DNA of 64,000 bases from NCBI RefSeq assembly GCF_030272615.1, contig NC_081411.1, positions 182,860,977 to 182,924,976 on the forward strand. Direction: 5' to 3'. Under the pieces are notes generated by a model. It was not told where the DNA came from. It saw only the letters and a program-made list of their open reading frames with translations, and made no database searches. The translations under genes and the position numbers were made by a program. Shown in pieces: positions 1 to 12,520 of the stretch; the stretch's first letter is position 1, and every line of letters begins with the position of its first letter. The DNA is from Cryptomeria japonica (taxonomy: Eukaryota; Streptophyta; Pinopsida; Cupressales; Cupressaceae).

Positions 1-1460
1 AAAGTAATTTGGAAGCCTTGATTCAAGAAATAAAATTAACACTATCAGTTTACTTCTATACCTTGGTAATCATTGCGATTGTATGATTTACTATACATGA
101 ATTTTTTTTGGTGATGTAATTATATTTTGACTATTTTTTCTATTCATGTTCAATTATTTTACTTTAAAATTCATTTATTGGGAAAATATAAAAGAAATGG
201 AAATAGTGTTGAAAGAGTTCAAAAAAATACTATTGCCTTATTAAATCTATAAACTCAAGAAATGGTATTAATTCATAAAATAATAGAACCCAAACAGAAT
301 GTTGTATTAGATTAAAATATTCATGTATATGATAGATATCCATAAAAATAATTCTATTTTAATTCTTTTCAATTTTTATTTCATTTAGCAATTTCTTTTT
401 GTAGTTATTATATTAGTTATATAAAGACATAATAATAAAAATATTGTAATATAAAAAATTCTAACCTATAGGATAGAAAAATAAAGACTACCTAGTACAA
501 AAATCACTTTCAATCTCAGTGGGAAACATTAAAGGATCAATTTCTATCTGTACATGAAGAGAGAAATTATCTAACTCAAACATTACCATTTAAGGGGAGT
601 AGAAAAATCATGACTCATAAATTTCTTATATATTTTGTACAATGCATGAGTAGTAGCATTAGAATAGAAGATTGATGTTACAAATGCTAATATTTCTACT
701 TTATGTGGTTTGGTGTTCCAATGTATTTGATAAGATCAAGATAGAGATTGATGATAATGTTATTTTGTGAGAAAATTCAAGGCATGAAACCAAATATAAA
801 CTTATTTTCAAAGGGGTTGAATTTGTTGTCACCATGCTTGATTTACTTATCAAATACATGAAATAATTTGTAGATACAGTTGTATTGACAAAGTTTCATT
901 GTTTTCTACTTCTGGTTTGTTCCAATTTATTTTTTTATGGTTGGTAATTGATTTATAATGGGTTGGGACCCTTCCCCACTTAATTTAATAAAAAAAAATG
1001 TTCACCTAATTTCAAACTTGAAACTAATAATTTATACTTAAAATCATAGATATACAAACTCTTTATATAGTTTTTGACTACATTGTAGGCCTTATTATAA
1101 AGGAGAATGAGTAAGCGGGATCGTCTAGAACCTAAATTTGTTATTGTTACATTATTGATAGATGAGTGGACCAAAGGAGTCATAGATGGATTATATAAGA
1201 ATGACGTGACAATAGAATTTATACTTTTGTTTTTAGATGTTGATGCATGTCTATCTATAGGAAAATATTCATGTTTATTTTCCTATTCAACACTTAGATA
1301 AGCAAGTTGATGATATTTGGTAAGTTGGTTATAGAAAGGTTTGAAATCATTCCATATGTAATAAGCATTGATGGGCAAAGTGATGCATGTACTTGTGTAC
1401 ATAAAAGACCAATATGAATGTATCTTGAAACTTATTCAATTGTGAAGTACCCAATTACTT
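1..1460. repeat. Copy A of a duplicated CRK 3' region
   Basis: This stretch matches 2324-2751 followed by 17592-18490 almost from end to end. Examples are the opening text around 1-100 against 2324-2425, and 1080-1230 against 18140-18270. It therefore is a second copy of the 3' end and downstream flank of the CRK gene at 18-22 kb. Copy A lacks the Gypsy-like element that sits in copy B; the unoccupied site is near 405-435. The match stops near 1460, and on the left it runs off the window. The two copies differ by many substitutions and small indels, so the duplication is not recent. Confidence 0.85.
1121..1460 (-). pseudogene. Truncated last exon of a CRK gene (copy A)
   Basis: Read on the minus strand, this matches the last exon of the CRK pseudogene at 18181-18558. 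It includes the C-terminal stretch ending in a TITNLGSR-like motif. The stop codon present in copy B (TGA) reads CGA here, so the frame runs on into flanking DNA down to 980. Indels around 1250-1340 break the frame upstream. No other kinase exon follows to the right: homology ends near 1460, part way through the exon. It is a dead gene fragment. Confidence 0.75.
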
Positions 1461-2323
1461 AGTCTAAACATGAGGATTCAAGTCAAAACACAAATACACA
1501 TCTTAAAAAATAATCATGCAAAATGACTCCTCACATTCCATGTGTCATTCAAGGAGAACAAGACTAAAGCCTCATTGCTCAATCACTATGTTTTTCATGA
1601 ATTCTAATAAAAGATCAATTCAATTCAGTCTTCTTAAAATAGTCCTACCATTTTTATTGCACATATTTTTGACTATTTTTTTGGTGTATCATTAAAATTT
1701 GACAAAATAAGAAATGTTAATAATGGAAGTGTATGGCATTTGATACTTTAAATTGAAAATCAAATTTGAGTAGGTTATAATAAATCATATTAGAATATAG
1801 ATATAGACTATAAAAATACAAATCATGAAAAATCTTTTTTCTTTGTTCATTTGAAAGAGATTATGTAGTATACATGCATGCATGCATACATACAAACACA
1901 TACACATATATCTCTCTAAGATGGATAGCAATCTCTTATAAATCTAAATCTACTTTAACAACTAAAAATATCAAATTGAAATTTATTCTACAATCTAGAA
2001 GTCTCCTACTCTTAGTATACTAAAACTTATCGATGAATAAAACAATGCTTTATTTATTTATTTATTCAAAAATAATAATGTAAATTCATATATAAATTGG
2101 CATTATAGATTATATATTTATGTGAAGGATTCCATTCTATTGTTAGGTTGATCTTTGTTTTGCTACAATATTCGTGTTTCTTTATCTTTCTTATGTATTA
2201 AATTTTTAACATTAATTTATCACACCCAAAGATATCTTGGGATATTGTAGGTTTGAAATATTCTTTCTTAAATTAAGTATGTGAAGTGAAACTATATAAA
2301 TGTTTAAGATGATCAAATTCTTA
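1461..2323. other. Non-coding AT-rich spacer
   Basis: I see no coding sequence here. It holds a short run of GCAT/ACAT/CT-type simple repeats near 1873-1916. It separates the two copies of the CRK 3' region. Confidence 0.6.
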
Positions 2324-2751
2324 AAAGTAATTAGAAAGCCTTTATTCAAGGAACAAGATTAGCTCTATCAATTTATCTCTATACCTTGGGAATCATTTCT
2401 ATTGTATGATCTACTATATATGAATTTTGTTTGATGATGTTATTATATTTTGTCTAAGTTTTCTATTCACATTCAATTATTTAAATCTAATGTTATTTAA
2501 TAGAGAAAATTAAAAAGAGATGGAAATATTGTTGAAATAATTCTGGAAACAACAACTCTTTCCTTATCAAATCTATAAACCAAAGAAGTGATATTAATTG
2601 ATAAAATAATGAATCTCAAAGAGAATGTTGAAATAATTTACATTTATATATATGATAGGTATCCATAACAATAACAATAAGAAAAATTTATTTTTATTCT
2701 TATTAATTTTATATTTTATTTAGCAATTTATTTTTACATTTATTATCTTAT
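2324..2751. repeat. Copy B of the CRK 3' region, left part
   Basis: This matches 1-430 of the window. It is cut at 2751 by the Gypsy-like element and continues at 17592. The last five bases, CTTAT (2747-2751), are the target site duplication of that element. Confidence 0.85.
2747..2751 (+). repeat. Target site duplication, left (CTTAT)
   Basis: It pairs with CTTAC at 17587-17591, with one mismatch, on either side of the Gypsy-like element. Confidence 0.75.
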
Positions 2752-4004
2752 TGTAGTGTCATAAAATTGTGACCCTAGAAATTTTCAACTACATTAGGGT
2801 CCTCACGCACGCAAGTTTGAATCCTCTATCCTGATTGGAGATAGGAGATTTCTCAGTGTTCAAAAACAACTTCTTTCTTAGCCTCTGCATCACCCCATCC
2901 ACACTCTACCCTGGAGAAAGGGGTAGGACAAGGGCATGGAGCCACTGTCCCCCCTTGGATAGGGGCATGGTGCCCTTTTCCTCCCAAGACAGGGGTGTTG
3001 CACCCCTATCCCTGCCTTATTTTCGGGAGGGACACTTCCTAGGGTTGCATTATTTGTTGTGCATCAGGCAGGAAACTCCCCCGATGTCGGCCCATGACGA
3101 AATTCAGATCTATTAACATGTATTTAAGGGGGCATTCATCCTCTCATTTTGATAATATGGATAGGTCTAAGTTTGATATGTTCAAGTTGCATAAGCGATC
3201 AATTATTCAAGCATTCAAGGATTCAAGCATTCTTTTCTAGCATTGAGAATTCTCAAGTCTCCCTTCAAGGCTAGGTGTTGCATTCAAGTCAAGGATTCAA
3301 CCATTAAAGAGGAGATTTATTTCAACATTAAATTCCACACAAGAATTTCTATCAACATTTCTACTACAACCTCCCTTGAGGTGATTTACAATTATGTCTT
3401 TCATTTACATCTACTTGCAAGTACTTTATTTCATTACTTGGTTAATTCCAAAACTGGGGTTTGACCTAAAGGAAAACCCCCAATCCCAACCCATTTTCCT
3501 CTTTTTTCTGTATGTAGGTTGCAGGTGCGCAACTATACTTTCGGATTGGGGCTTCATTTGCATAGGCAAGAAAACCCTTTTTATTTCGTGGATTTTTTGG
3601 AGGACTGTGTACATTCCCGCCACGGTCCGAGCAACTTTTCTTCAAATTTGCAGGGCGACTTCATCTTAAAATTTTACTATCAGATCCAGGTGCACAAATT
3701 CATCCCATATTCTAATCTCAACTTATAATCAATTCTTTGTCACTTTGGCACTACATAATTCAGTCAATTTCCTTTCCATTTTAAACAAGGAAGAGGGGAT
3801 CAACTTAACATTCCCAATACATTCAAAATTCAATCTACCATCTTCATGTGGAGATATTGAATCTAGTGAATTATCCTCTCCTCTTACTAATGTAGCATGG
3901 TGAAAAGTGTTTGAAGGGTAATAAATAGCGAAACTCTCATCTCTCTTTGAGGGAAAGGGTAGTTTCCTTATTGATCTATCATTCACCATTCTTTCACCAT
4001 TACA
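2752..4004 (+). repeat. 5' LTR of the Gypsy-like element
   Basis: It is 1253 bp, starts TGTAGTGTCATAAAATTG and ends CCATTACA. It matches 16380-17586 throughout, with differences at roughly one base in ten by eye plus indels. A 73-codon open frame (3243-3464) occurs in both LTRs, but its two versions differ at many residues, so I see no sign that it is a protein under selection. Confidence 0.9.
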
Positions 4005-5109
4005 TTTTCGTGAACTCGACATCTTGCATGTTTTCCTTAGAATAAAATTACATATTTTTCATTTACAAGTTTCAAATTTCTGCAAACTTAGTGGTTAAAT
4101 CATTAAAAACCCTAATTTTTAATTAAAATTGAACTTGTAATTTGTAAAAATTGCTTGTGCTTATCTAAGATCTGAAAAGTGTTTTGATTGTCAAATTCAA
4201 TTTCCTCGTTGTCTTCTTCAATTTGTAATTAAAATTTACAAAATTAAGAGGTTACCTGTTAAAAGCCTAATTTTTTAAAATCATATTGAACTTGTGCAAA
4301 AATTGGATTTCCATTTAATTTTTAGATTTCGGATTGTTCTCAAACTTGTTTTCAATCCTACAATTCAAATTTTCAATTTCGCCCCCTTTTCCCAAAAGTC
4401 AAATTTTAAAATTAAGTGGTTAGGTCATCAAACCCTAATTTTCAAAATTAATTGGATTTTGTGCCTTCATTTCACCCATCTAGAGATCATAAAATTTTCA
4501 CATTTGCACCTTCATTTCACCCATCTAGAGATCATAAAATTTGCCAATTTTGGGGGGTTAGCTTTAAAATCATCGTAATATCCATCCCTGAAAATTTTGA
4601 AAAAATGGTCAAACCATGTGCATTCTTGCCATGATCCTCGACTTTTTTCTCAACATTTTGGGAGACTATTATGATTGTATTTACTAACCTAAATCCAGAA
4701 GATTGACTGATTTTATGAATTTTTTATCCCTCTAGAATTGGAAATACCTCCAAAATTCAACATTTTAAATTTCAACAAAAACTTTAAAATTAAGAGGTTA
4801 ATTATAGTCTGCACTGATTTTAAAATTATGATTTTAAAATTAAGGGTACTCCTTTGGCCCTAATTTTAAAATTCTAATTTCCTTTCATTTTTGGAAATTT
4901 TGTCATCCTCTTCCCCCAACAAAGTTCAAATTGTGTAATCATTATTTTCTTAAATTTTGCATTAATCAATTTTGTAAGCTTTGATCCACAATTCAAAATT
5001 CAAATTTATCCTCTAGTGCATGAGTTTTACAACTATTAGTCCTACCTATCCTATCCCCTTTAGATGAAGCATTCAAATTAAGGCTTCTCAAGGTTTAATT
5101 ACCAAGGAG
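4005..5109 (+). other. Leader of the Gypsy-like element
   Basis: This is non-coding and AT-rich. It contains a 45-bp tandem duplication (4461-4505 and 4506-4550). A motif of the form TTTAAAATTAAGNGGTTA recurs near 4235, 4405, 4785 and, partly, 4830. It lies between the LTR and the first plausible gag start at 5110. No tRNA-like primer site was recognised next to the LTR. Confidence 0.6.
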
Positions 5110-6960
5110 ATGGATCCTAATTTGGGTGACCTCTTTAGTGAGGATCATGCTAATTCTTCCCATCCTAATCATGTGCCTGTTAACCCCATTGATGGATCCC
5201 GTGATGAAGAAGAATATTTAGATAAGGTTTCTTTAGATCAAATTTCTACATTGGACAATCAATTTGATAGCTTCAAACAATGGATGTCCCAAGAATACCC
5301 TAATAGTGAAGCTCTTCCATTAATTGAAGGCTTTAAGTGTGTGCTTCAAAGTGATAAGAATGGAATTGATATATTGCATGGCATTGCATATATTTTTTAT
5401 TCTAATGTCATTCCTAGCAAGAGTTATGTCGAACCCTAGACTACTCACAACCTTCAACACAAGTCAATTCTTTAATTCCTTTGACTACTCCTATGACTAG
5501 TATTCCTACTTTCACATCTAACATCATTGCTACTTCAACTCAAAATATAATCCCTACAACCATTGGGCATGGGGGAAATCCCTCTTCTTCATTTAATCCT
5601 CCATATTTACCTATGTCTTCAATCAGTGTTTCTACTATTCTTCAACCAAATAGTGTGACACAAGGGGGCAATTCCTTCAACAAATTTATTCCTCCTTCAA
5701 GTCTCCCTTTTCCTACACAATCATCACCAATACCTACTTATCATAATGTCCCACCACCTTATTCTCAGTCCATGCCTTCTTTCAATAACATCACATTACC
5801 TTCTCAATCACCTATATTTAACATCAATTCTTCTACTGAAATGACAATTAACAATCTTGCTCAAACCGTGTCTTCTTTACAACAACAAATTGCTTCCATG
5901 AGTCAATCCAAGTTTAGTGTGCCCACCTTTGATGTTGTGAGCCCACTTTCTCTTGATATTGTTAAAGTCATGCCACCTAAACATGTTGAGATCCCTCAAT
6001 TGGAACTCTACAATGGAAAAGGTGATCCTCTTACGCATGTCAAAACATTTCAAACCTTGTGTACTGATTTTGCTTATGATCAATGATTGCTTGCAAAAGT
6101 GTTTACAAGAACACTAAGAGATAAGGCTTTACAATGGTATTTCTCTCTGCCTTTTTATTCTATCACTTCCTTTCAACAACTAGCAAATTCTTTCATCCAA
6201 CAATTTGAAAACAACATTGGTCCTAAAATCACTTTGATTGATTTAATGCATTGTAAACAAGGTGTTAAACAAAAAGTGTCTGATTTCATTGGTAGATATA
6301 AGCATTTGTGTGCTCAAATTTCTTTTCATGTACCTGATAATGATATTCAAAGAATTTTCATTTATAATTTGTAAAAAGATATCAGGGAAAAGCTTCTTTT
6401 GTTTGATTTTACTTCCTTTATGAGTTGTGCACAACACTCCACAATTATCAACTAGCTATGAGTAAAATGGAGCAATCCACTCCTATGGCTCTGAGTGATA
6501 CAGGGTGAGTGTTCCACAGCCATTTTCAAAGTTCAAACCAACAAAAATATTCATCAAGTTAAATTATTCAATCAACAACAACAATGTGAATGCTACAATA
6601 GTTGTGCCTTCTATTTCAAAATTCTTCCAAAGAGAAAGACAATTTACTCCTTTGAATGAATCTTTATGTAGTATTATGTCTCAATTATTGCACATAAATG
6701 TTATCAAACTCCCTCCTATAAAACAAAATGATCCTTCCAAAATTGCATCCCCTTACTTCGATAACAATTTCTTTTGTCAATGTTATTGTCAACCTGGTCA
6801 TGATACTGAGAAATGTTTTGCATTGAAAAATAAGGTTCAAGACTTGATTGATAATAATACTATATATGTGGTAGATGTGAATGATAAAGGGAATAAATCA
6901 TTTACTCCTCCTAATCAAAATCTTAATATTTTCACTGATCCCTGCCATCTCATACCTCTA
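5110..6960 (+). pseudogene. Broken gag of the Gypsy-like element
   Basis: Gag forms the structural particle of a retrotransposon. The open pieces are 5110-5439, 5481-6086, 6087-6374 and 6505-7038; they change frame between pieces, so the gene is broken. The part from 6090 to 6370 has the pattern of the Retrotrans_gag domain: a DKALQWYFSL motif, then a QQFENN-like motif about 25 residues later. Around 6770-6850 there is a Cys/His-rich stretch with GHDTEKCFALK, as at the gag end of Tat-like elements. The middle (5480-5900) is rich in Ser, Pro and Thr. The stop at 6084-6086 (TGA) and that at 6372-6374 (TAA) could each come from a single C-to-T change. Confidence 0.8.
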
Positions 6961-6965
6961 ACATT

Positions 6966-7820
6966 ATGGAGATTGTTCCTAATTGTCTCTCTTCTAAAGA
7001 ATTCACCTCTATGGCTCCAAAATTGGTTAATATGGTAGAAACACAAGATAAGCCTAAGGATCCTTGTATCACATTTGACCCTAGTGAGACCATTAGAGAA
7101 CTCAATGGCGCTTTATACATAGTGGCGAAGGTTAAAGATATCCCTTGACATGGTGCCCTAATTGATCCCTCTTGCATGGTTAATGTCATAACTGAAGAGT
7201 ATCTTTTCACTTTAATATTGCATAAGCCAATATATGATCCTTATAATATGTTTGTGAAGTTATTTGATGGCTTCTCTTGTCCCACCATTGGTTCTATCAA
7301 CCTCCCTATTGAATTTCTCGCTAAATCCATGGATGTTGACTTTGTTATCATACCTTCTTTTCAGCAATTTTGTGTGAAGTTGGGCTATCCTTGGCTATCT
7401 TCCATGAAGGCTATTGCTTCTACAATACACAAGTGTCTTAGATTTCCTCACAGTGGAGAAATCATAACCGTGAACCATAGCTTATTTTCTCCATCCAAAA
7501 GAAGCCCTAGTGTTCCTATTGATCTCTTTTGGCCTAAACAATTTCAATCTCTTCCATCAAGGAGAGATGCTCATTTTCAATCTTATCAAAAATGGAAGAG
7601 CGATATGATATTATCCATAAGTCAACCTAGATCCCCAACACTTGACATCCCTATTATTCTTCAAGATGGCATTCTTCCTCTCATGGATACAACTAATCTC
7701 CCTCCTAAGGAAGATTCTCCACCTACCCCTATGGATGTGACTTTACCTTCTCTTAAAGAGAAAAACAATATTCTTCCTAAGGTTAGACCTATACCTCCTC
7801 CTCATAATGGTCCTAGTCTC
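6966..7820 (+). pseudogene. Protease-like region of the Gypsy-like element
   Basis: It is in one frame, with one stop (TGA near 7146). A GALIDPSCMVNVI motif stands where retroviral-type aspartic proteases have a D-[TSG]-G active site. The usual Gly after Asp-x is Ser here, so activity is doubtful. About 70 residues later a LGYPWL motif and a CLRFPHSGEIITV-like stretch match the C-terminal part of Tat-type proteases. The frame then turns proline-rich and is cut at 7820 by the nested Copia element. If the nested element and one copy of its TSD are left out, the same frame continues at 14973. Confidence 0.75.
7816..7820 (+). repeat. Target site duplication, left (GTCTC)
   Basis: A perfect match to GTCTC at 14968-14972, on either side of the nested Copia element. 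Confidence 0.85.
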
Positions 7821-9184
7821 TAATGATATGATGAATCGATAAGGATCTAGTCAGCTACTAAGAGGGGGGGTGAATCAGTAGATAGAAAACAAAGTAAAAA
7901 TTCACCAAACTTAAACCGAACTCATAAACAACTTTTTAGAGTAACCGGTCTAGACTCTGTAGCTAAAACTGTAACTGCCCTGCCAACTTTACCGGTTGAC
8001 TAGAATACCAATACAACAGTGTAATAGATCTAAAACTCATATACCATTTTACCAAAACACCAAAAAAATTTACTAACATTAGTAATAGCTCATTTTAGAT
8101 TACTTTCGGTCATCTAAACATATCTAAGTGGTTTTACCAATTAAACATATTAACCATATCAAAACATATAACCACAAGATCATTTGCCACTTAACACAAT
8201 GATTTTTGATGTGAAAACCCAAATGGGAAAAACTATGGTGGGGATAAATACCCACAAGTATTATGAACTCTTATGAAGTTTGCCTTGTTAGGAGCCATGC
8301 CTTGTTAGAAGCTTTACAAAAATGTCCTGTTAGGAACAGATCTAGTTAAGGACCACCCGGTTAAGGGATTGACTATAATACCCTGTTAGGAGTAACCTTG
8401 ATAGGATTTCAAATCTAAGCTAATGGATCACCTGGTTAGAGGATTTAGAAAGCACCAAGCCCGTTAAAGCTTACCTGGTTAAGGGATTTAACTATTGTAA
8501 TTGTTAGAGAACAACGGGGTCTTTGTTAATATGGTAATAGCACTACTTTTCTTGATCAGATCCTTTTATGCTCCTATCTACCTACCAAACATTCTACAGA
8601 TAATCCTTTTGGTTCAGCAACAATCAGACTACCACACTTAACCAAAATTTCCAACAGAATTATAAAACAACTCATCGACCTCATAAGCAATACAATAGGT
8701 TGGCAACACATCACAAAACCTAAGATCTCATAGAGATTAAAAACAAATCGGTTGAAACATGACCATTGGATTACATATCAATCAGCTGCACACTGTTCTA
8801 GACAACCTCGACCACTCCTGGATCACTTCTCATCCAATCCTGTAACTCATCACGCATTTTCCACTTCATGCAATGCACTTTCTCATTTTCAAGATAAAAG
8901 AGTTATCTCTATGTGCCAAAAACACTTTGAAACTCATCATGTGCATCACGCATACATGGAATAATCATCTTTAGTCACTATTTGAATATAGATCAATACA
9001 ACCGATTCACCAAGCTCCATCGGTTAGGGTTCGGCATATCAACAGTTTAGGGTTACCAGTCGATCTCTTTGCTTTAATAGTAATAATGGTTTCCTTCACT
9101 GCTCAACCACTGGCTGCATTACTACATCACTACCAAATGACAACACTTATACTTAATTAATGCAATCTTCATGGGATAACAACA
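7821..9184 (-). repeat. Left LTR (3' LTR) of Copia 1
   Basis: It is 1364 bp and matches 13586-14967. The outer end reads TAATGATATG where the partner has TGATGATATG, so one terminal base appears changed. Between about 8283 and 8500 it carries about ten copies of a short motif like TGTTAGGAG or GGTTAAGGGA. A similar array occurs in the LTRs of Copia 2 in the other orientation. Confidence 0.9.
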
Positions 9185-9198
9185 ATTTCCCCCATTGG
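9185..9198 (-). other. Polypurine tract of Copia 1
   Basis: On the minus strand it reads CCAATGGGGGAAAT directly before the 3' LTR start (TGTTG). This is the expected primer site for plus-strand DNA synthesis. It fixes the orientation of the element as minus. Confidence 0.8.
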
Positions 9199-9704
9199 TA
9201 GTGATGGAAATACAAATATCAATACCCTTTGATTGTGATGATTGAGAGTAATGTACATATAGAGCTATAGGAATCCTGGTTTACATTTTTCATGTACTCT
9301 CCTTCGATTTTATCTCCATGTCTTTAGCTAGTAACTGGCTACAATTATTCTCCCTATCAATGATATAGTTCTTCTCCCCTTTGACAACAATGCCAAAGTG
9401 AATACCAATAAAAAATGGTAATCATTCCATGCTTCACCGATCTGAAACTAGCTTCTCCCCTTGTGGAGTAGCTCCACTCTACACCATTCCTGCTTCAAGA
9501 CCTTCAATAAGCTTCAGGACTGATGTTTTCCACATCTATTCAATGAACTTCATATAGGGGTACAACCCCTAGCTGACCTCTAAGATATTCAAAAGTATCC
9601 TTAGGTAGAGGTTTAGTAAAGATATCTGCTAGATCACAAAAAATCCTTACTAGTTCTGTAATCTTCAACTTGAATCCTTCCAGAATGTGCTTCACCCAGA
9701 TTGC

Positions 9705-10860
9705 CTAGGTACAATTTATATAAGCTGCAACATATTTAGCTTCAATAGTTGATTGTGATATACAACTTTCCTTCTTGCTGCTCCAAGATACAAGCCTTCC
9801 TCCAGGAAAGAATGCACCTCTGGTTGTACTCTTCCTATCATCAATATTTCCTGCCCATTCTACATCTGTATAGAATTTCAAGTCAAAGTTACCTGCATAT
9901 GAATACCATAATCCATAATCAATTGTGTCTTCTAGATATCTAAAAATTCTTTTAGTTGCTACCATGTGTGTCTCCTTCGGGCTCTTCTAAAATCTGGCAA
10001 CTAATCATACTGAATGAGCAATATTTGGTCTCTTGTGAATAACATAATGTAGTTTCCCTATCATAGACCTATACTCATTTTCATCCACTGATGCAGAATC
10101 ATCCTCCTTAGATAGTTTACAACCTAGAACCATTGGTGTTCTAACTAGTCTACAGTCTCCCATTCCAAATGTCTTCAATACCTCTTTCACATATTTGGAC
10201 TATGTAATAAAGATACCATTATTCATTTGTTAAATTTGCAAACCTAGAAAGAATTGTTTCTCTCCTACTAGAGACATCTCAAATTCACTTTTCATCTCAT
10301 TTGCAAAGTCACCATACATTTCATCATTGCCTCCAAAAATAATATCATCCAGAAATACCTCACTAATGAGTATCTTATTCCTTCAGTCTTGAGATATATA
10401 TTTTGGTCTTCACCGGTTCTATGAAAACCTATCTTCACCAAGTGAGAATGTAGTCTTTCATAGCATGTCGTAGGTGCTTGCTTCAAACCATATAGCTCTT
10501 TGTGTAGTTTGCACAACATATCCTTTGCATCAGTTAAAACGTAACCATCTGGTTGTTCAATGTATACTTCCTCTTCCAATATTCCATTTAGAAATGTTGA
10601 CTTCATATCCATCTGATATACTTTGAATCCTCTATATGCTACAAATGCAAGTAGACTCCTAACACCTTCCAATCTTGCAACTGGTGCAAATGTCTCACCA
10701 TAGCCTTCCCCTTCTTCTTGTGCATATCCTTTGCATAATAGTCTGGTTTTATTTCTTACCACTACTCCATCTTCATTCAGTTTTTTTCTGAACACCTATT
10801 TTGTACCTATTACATTTTTGTTCACCGGTCTGAGTACTAGAATCCAAGTATTGTTCTTCT
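9705..10860 (-). pseudogene. Copia 1 reverse transcriptase and RNase H
   Basis: The RT part (10292-10795) matches the Copia RVT_2 family. Its motifs are YQMDMKSTFLNG, which holds the first catalytic Asp, and LYGLKQAP. A frameshift falls just before the second catalytic motif; in the shifted frame it reads VFLDDIIF where active elements have YVDD. Downstream pieces (10005-10190 and 9705-9965) carry the RNase H part, with FYTDVEWAGN where YTDADWAGN is usual, then GGRLVSWSSKK and SQSTIEAKYVAA. At least two frameshifts or stops separate the pieces. Confidence 0.9.
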
Positions 10861-11250
10861 CAATCTCATCAAGTTATTCTTCCATATCTTTGATCCAGTG
10901 ATCATCTCCAAAATCTTCCTTTGTTGTTCTAGGCTCAATAGTGGTGATCATACAAGAATTATCTCTGATTCTTATTCCGGTTAACACACCAGCATCTTTA
11001 TCTCCAATAATATGATCAGGATTATGATTGAGTCTAACATACCTTGGAATAACATGGTCATGGTCTCTAGGTTCTTCTTCTTCTTCAATTTCTTCATCTT
11101 CTATAGAATGTACTTGTTCAGGTTGAAGTGGTGCTGGAGTATATATTTCACCAACTTCCGGCTCCACTGGTTCCAGTTTCAAAACTAGAATGTAAGGTTC
11201 ATCTTCCTCCTTCTTCTTACTGATTTCTCCTGAATCTTCAAAAAACTCAT

Positions 11251-12520
11251 TCACTCAGATATTAGCACTTTCAATGATCTTTTTTGTCTGGTTGTCGTAA
11301 CATTTGTAGGCTTTTTTCTTGGTGGAGTAACCAAGAAATATGCCTTCATCACTCTTAGCATCAAACTTACCAACATAGTGACCTCTCTTGATAAAACATC
11401 TGCTACCAAAGATCTTAAAGTAATTGACATTAGGTGATCTACCATACCAGTATTCATAAGGAGTTTTATCCTTACCTCTTTAACCAATATCTGATTCATA
11501 GTGTAGACAACTATGCTAACAACTTCTCTCCAGAATATCTTAGCAACACCTCCTTGTATTAGCATAGTCCTAGAAGCTTCAACAACTAACTGGTTGTTCT
11601 TCTCTACAATACCATTCTACTATGGTGTCCTAGGTGCATAAATTTGCCTCTTAATTCCAGTGTATTCACAGTATCTAGTGAATTCACCTGAAGTAAATTC
11701 ACCACCTTGATCAGTTCTTATGCACTTAAGCTTTCTTCCACTTTATTTTTCAACTAAGGCTCTGAATGCCTTAAACTTGCTAAAGGCTTTTGTTTTTTCC
11801 TTCAAGAATGTGACCCACATCATTCTTGAGCAATCATCAGTGAAGATCATAAAATACCGATCACCTTGAATGCTCCTAGTCCTTATTGGTCCACAAAGGT
11901 TTGTATGAACCAAATCTAGCAAATGTTTGGCTAAAAAAGATTTGCCCTTGAAAGTTGAGGATGTCATCTTCCCTAACTGACATTCCTTACACAATACATT
12001 CACCAGTTCATCCAATTGAGGCAAACCTCTTACTTATTTGGACTTACTAACTTTTACAATGTTATCAAAATTTGCATGACAAAATCTTTGATGCCAAAGC
12101 CAACTATCATATACTTTTGCAATTAAGAAGCTATTGACTTTAGAACTTAAATGAAACAAGTTACCTTTTGTCTTCTTGTCGATTGCAATCAGTTCACCTT
12201 TGCTTCCATAGATTTTGCACATCCCATTCTTGAATTCCAGTGGATAACCTCTGTCATTGAGTTGAGAAACACTCAAAAGATTGTGTTTCAATCCTTCATC
12301 CAAGAAGACATCATTTGCACTTCTGTTTCCATTAAGAGAGATGCTTCCCTTTCCTTTTACAATGCAGGGTGATTCATTCCCAAATATCACAACACCTCCA
12401 TCAAATTCTTTCAAAGTAAGAAACTTACTCCTGTTACCGGTCATGTAGTGTGAACAACCATTGTCTATAATCCAATCATCAGAACTATCCATGTGAGAGA
12501 CTAATGCCTTCTGATCTAAT
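11251..12520 (-). pseudogene. Copia 1 protease and integrase
   Basis: The first piece (12034-12492) starts with a WIIDNGCSHYMTG motif. Active Copia proteases have D-S-G at this place, and here the Ser is Asn. It ends with a SWLWHQRFCH motif of the pre-integrase zinc region. The next piece (11743-12024) has CKECQLGK, then HTNLCGP, where the first catalytic Asp of integrase has become Asn, then FTDDCSRMMWV with its Asp kept. The piece 11251-11565 is an out-of-frame continuation. Stops lie between the pieces. The stretch 10874-11254 is a linker rich in Glu and Pro before RT. Confidence 0.9.

Noticed and set aside
2835-3116. Open frame of 93 codons in the 5' LTR
   Set aside because: It lies in LTR DNA with CCCCT runs; the matching place in the 3' LTR does not keep the frame.
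3243-3464. Open frame of 73 codons present in both LTRs of the Gypsy-like element
   Set aside because: It is kept only because the LTRs are copies of each other; the two versions differ at many residues and show no domain.
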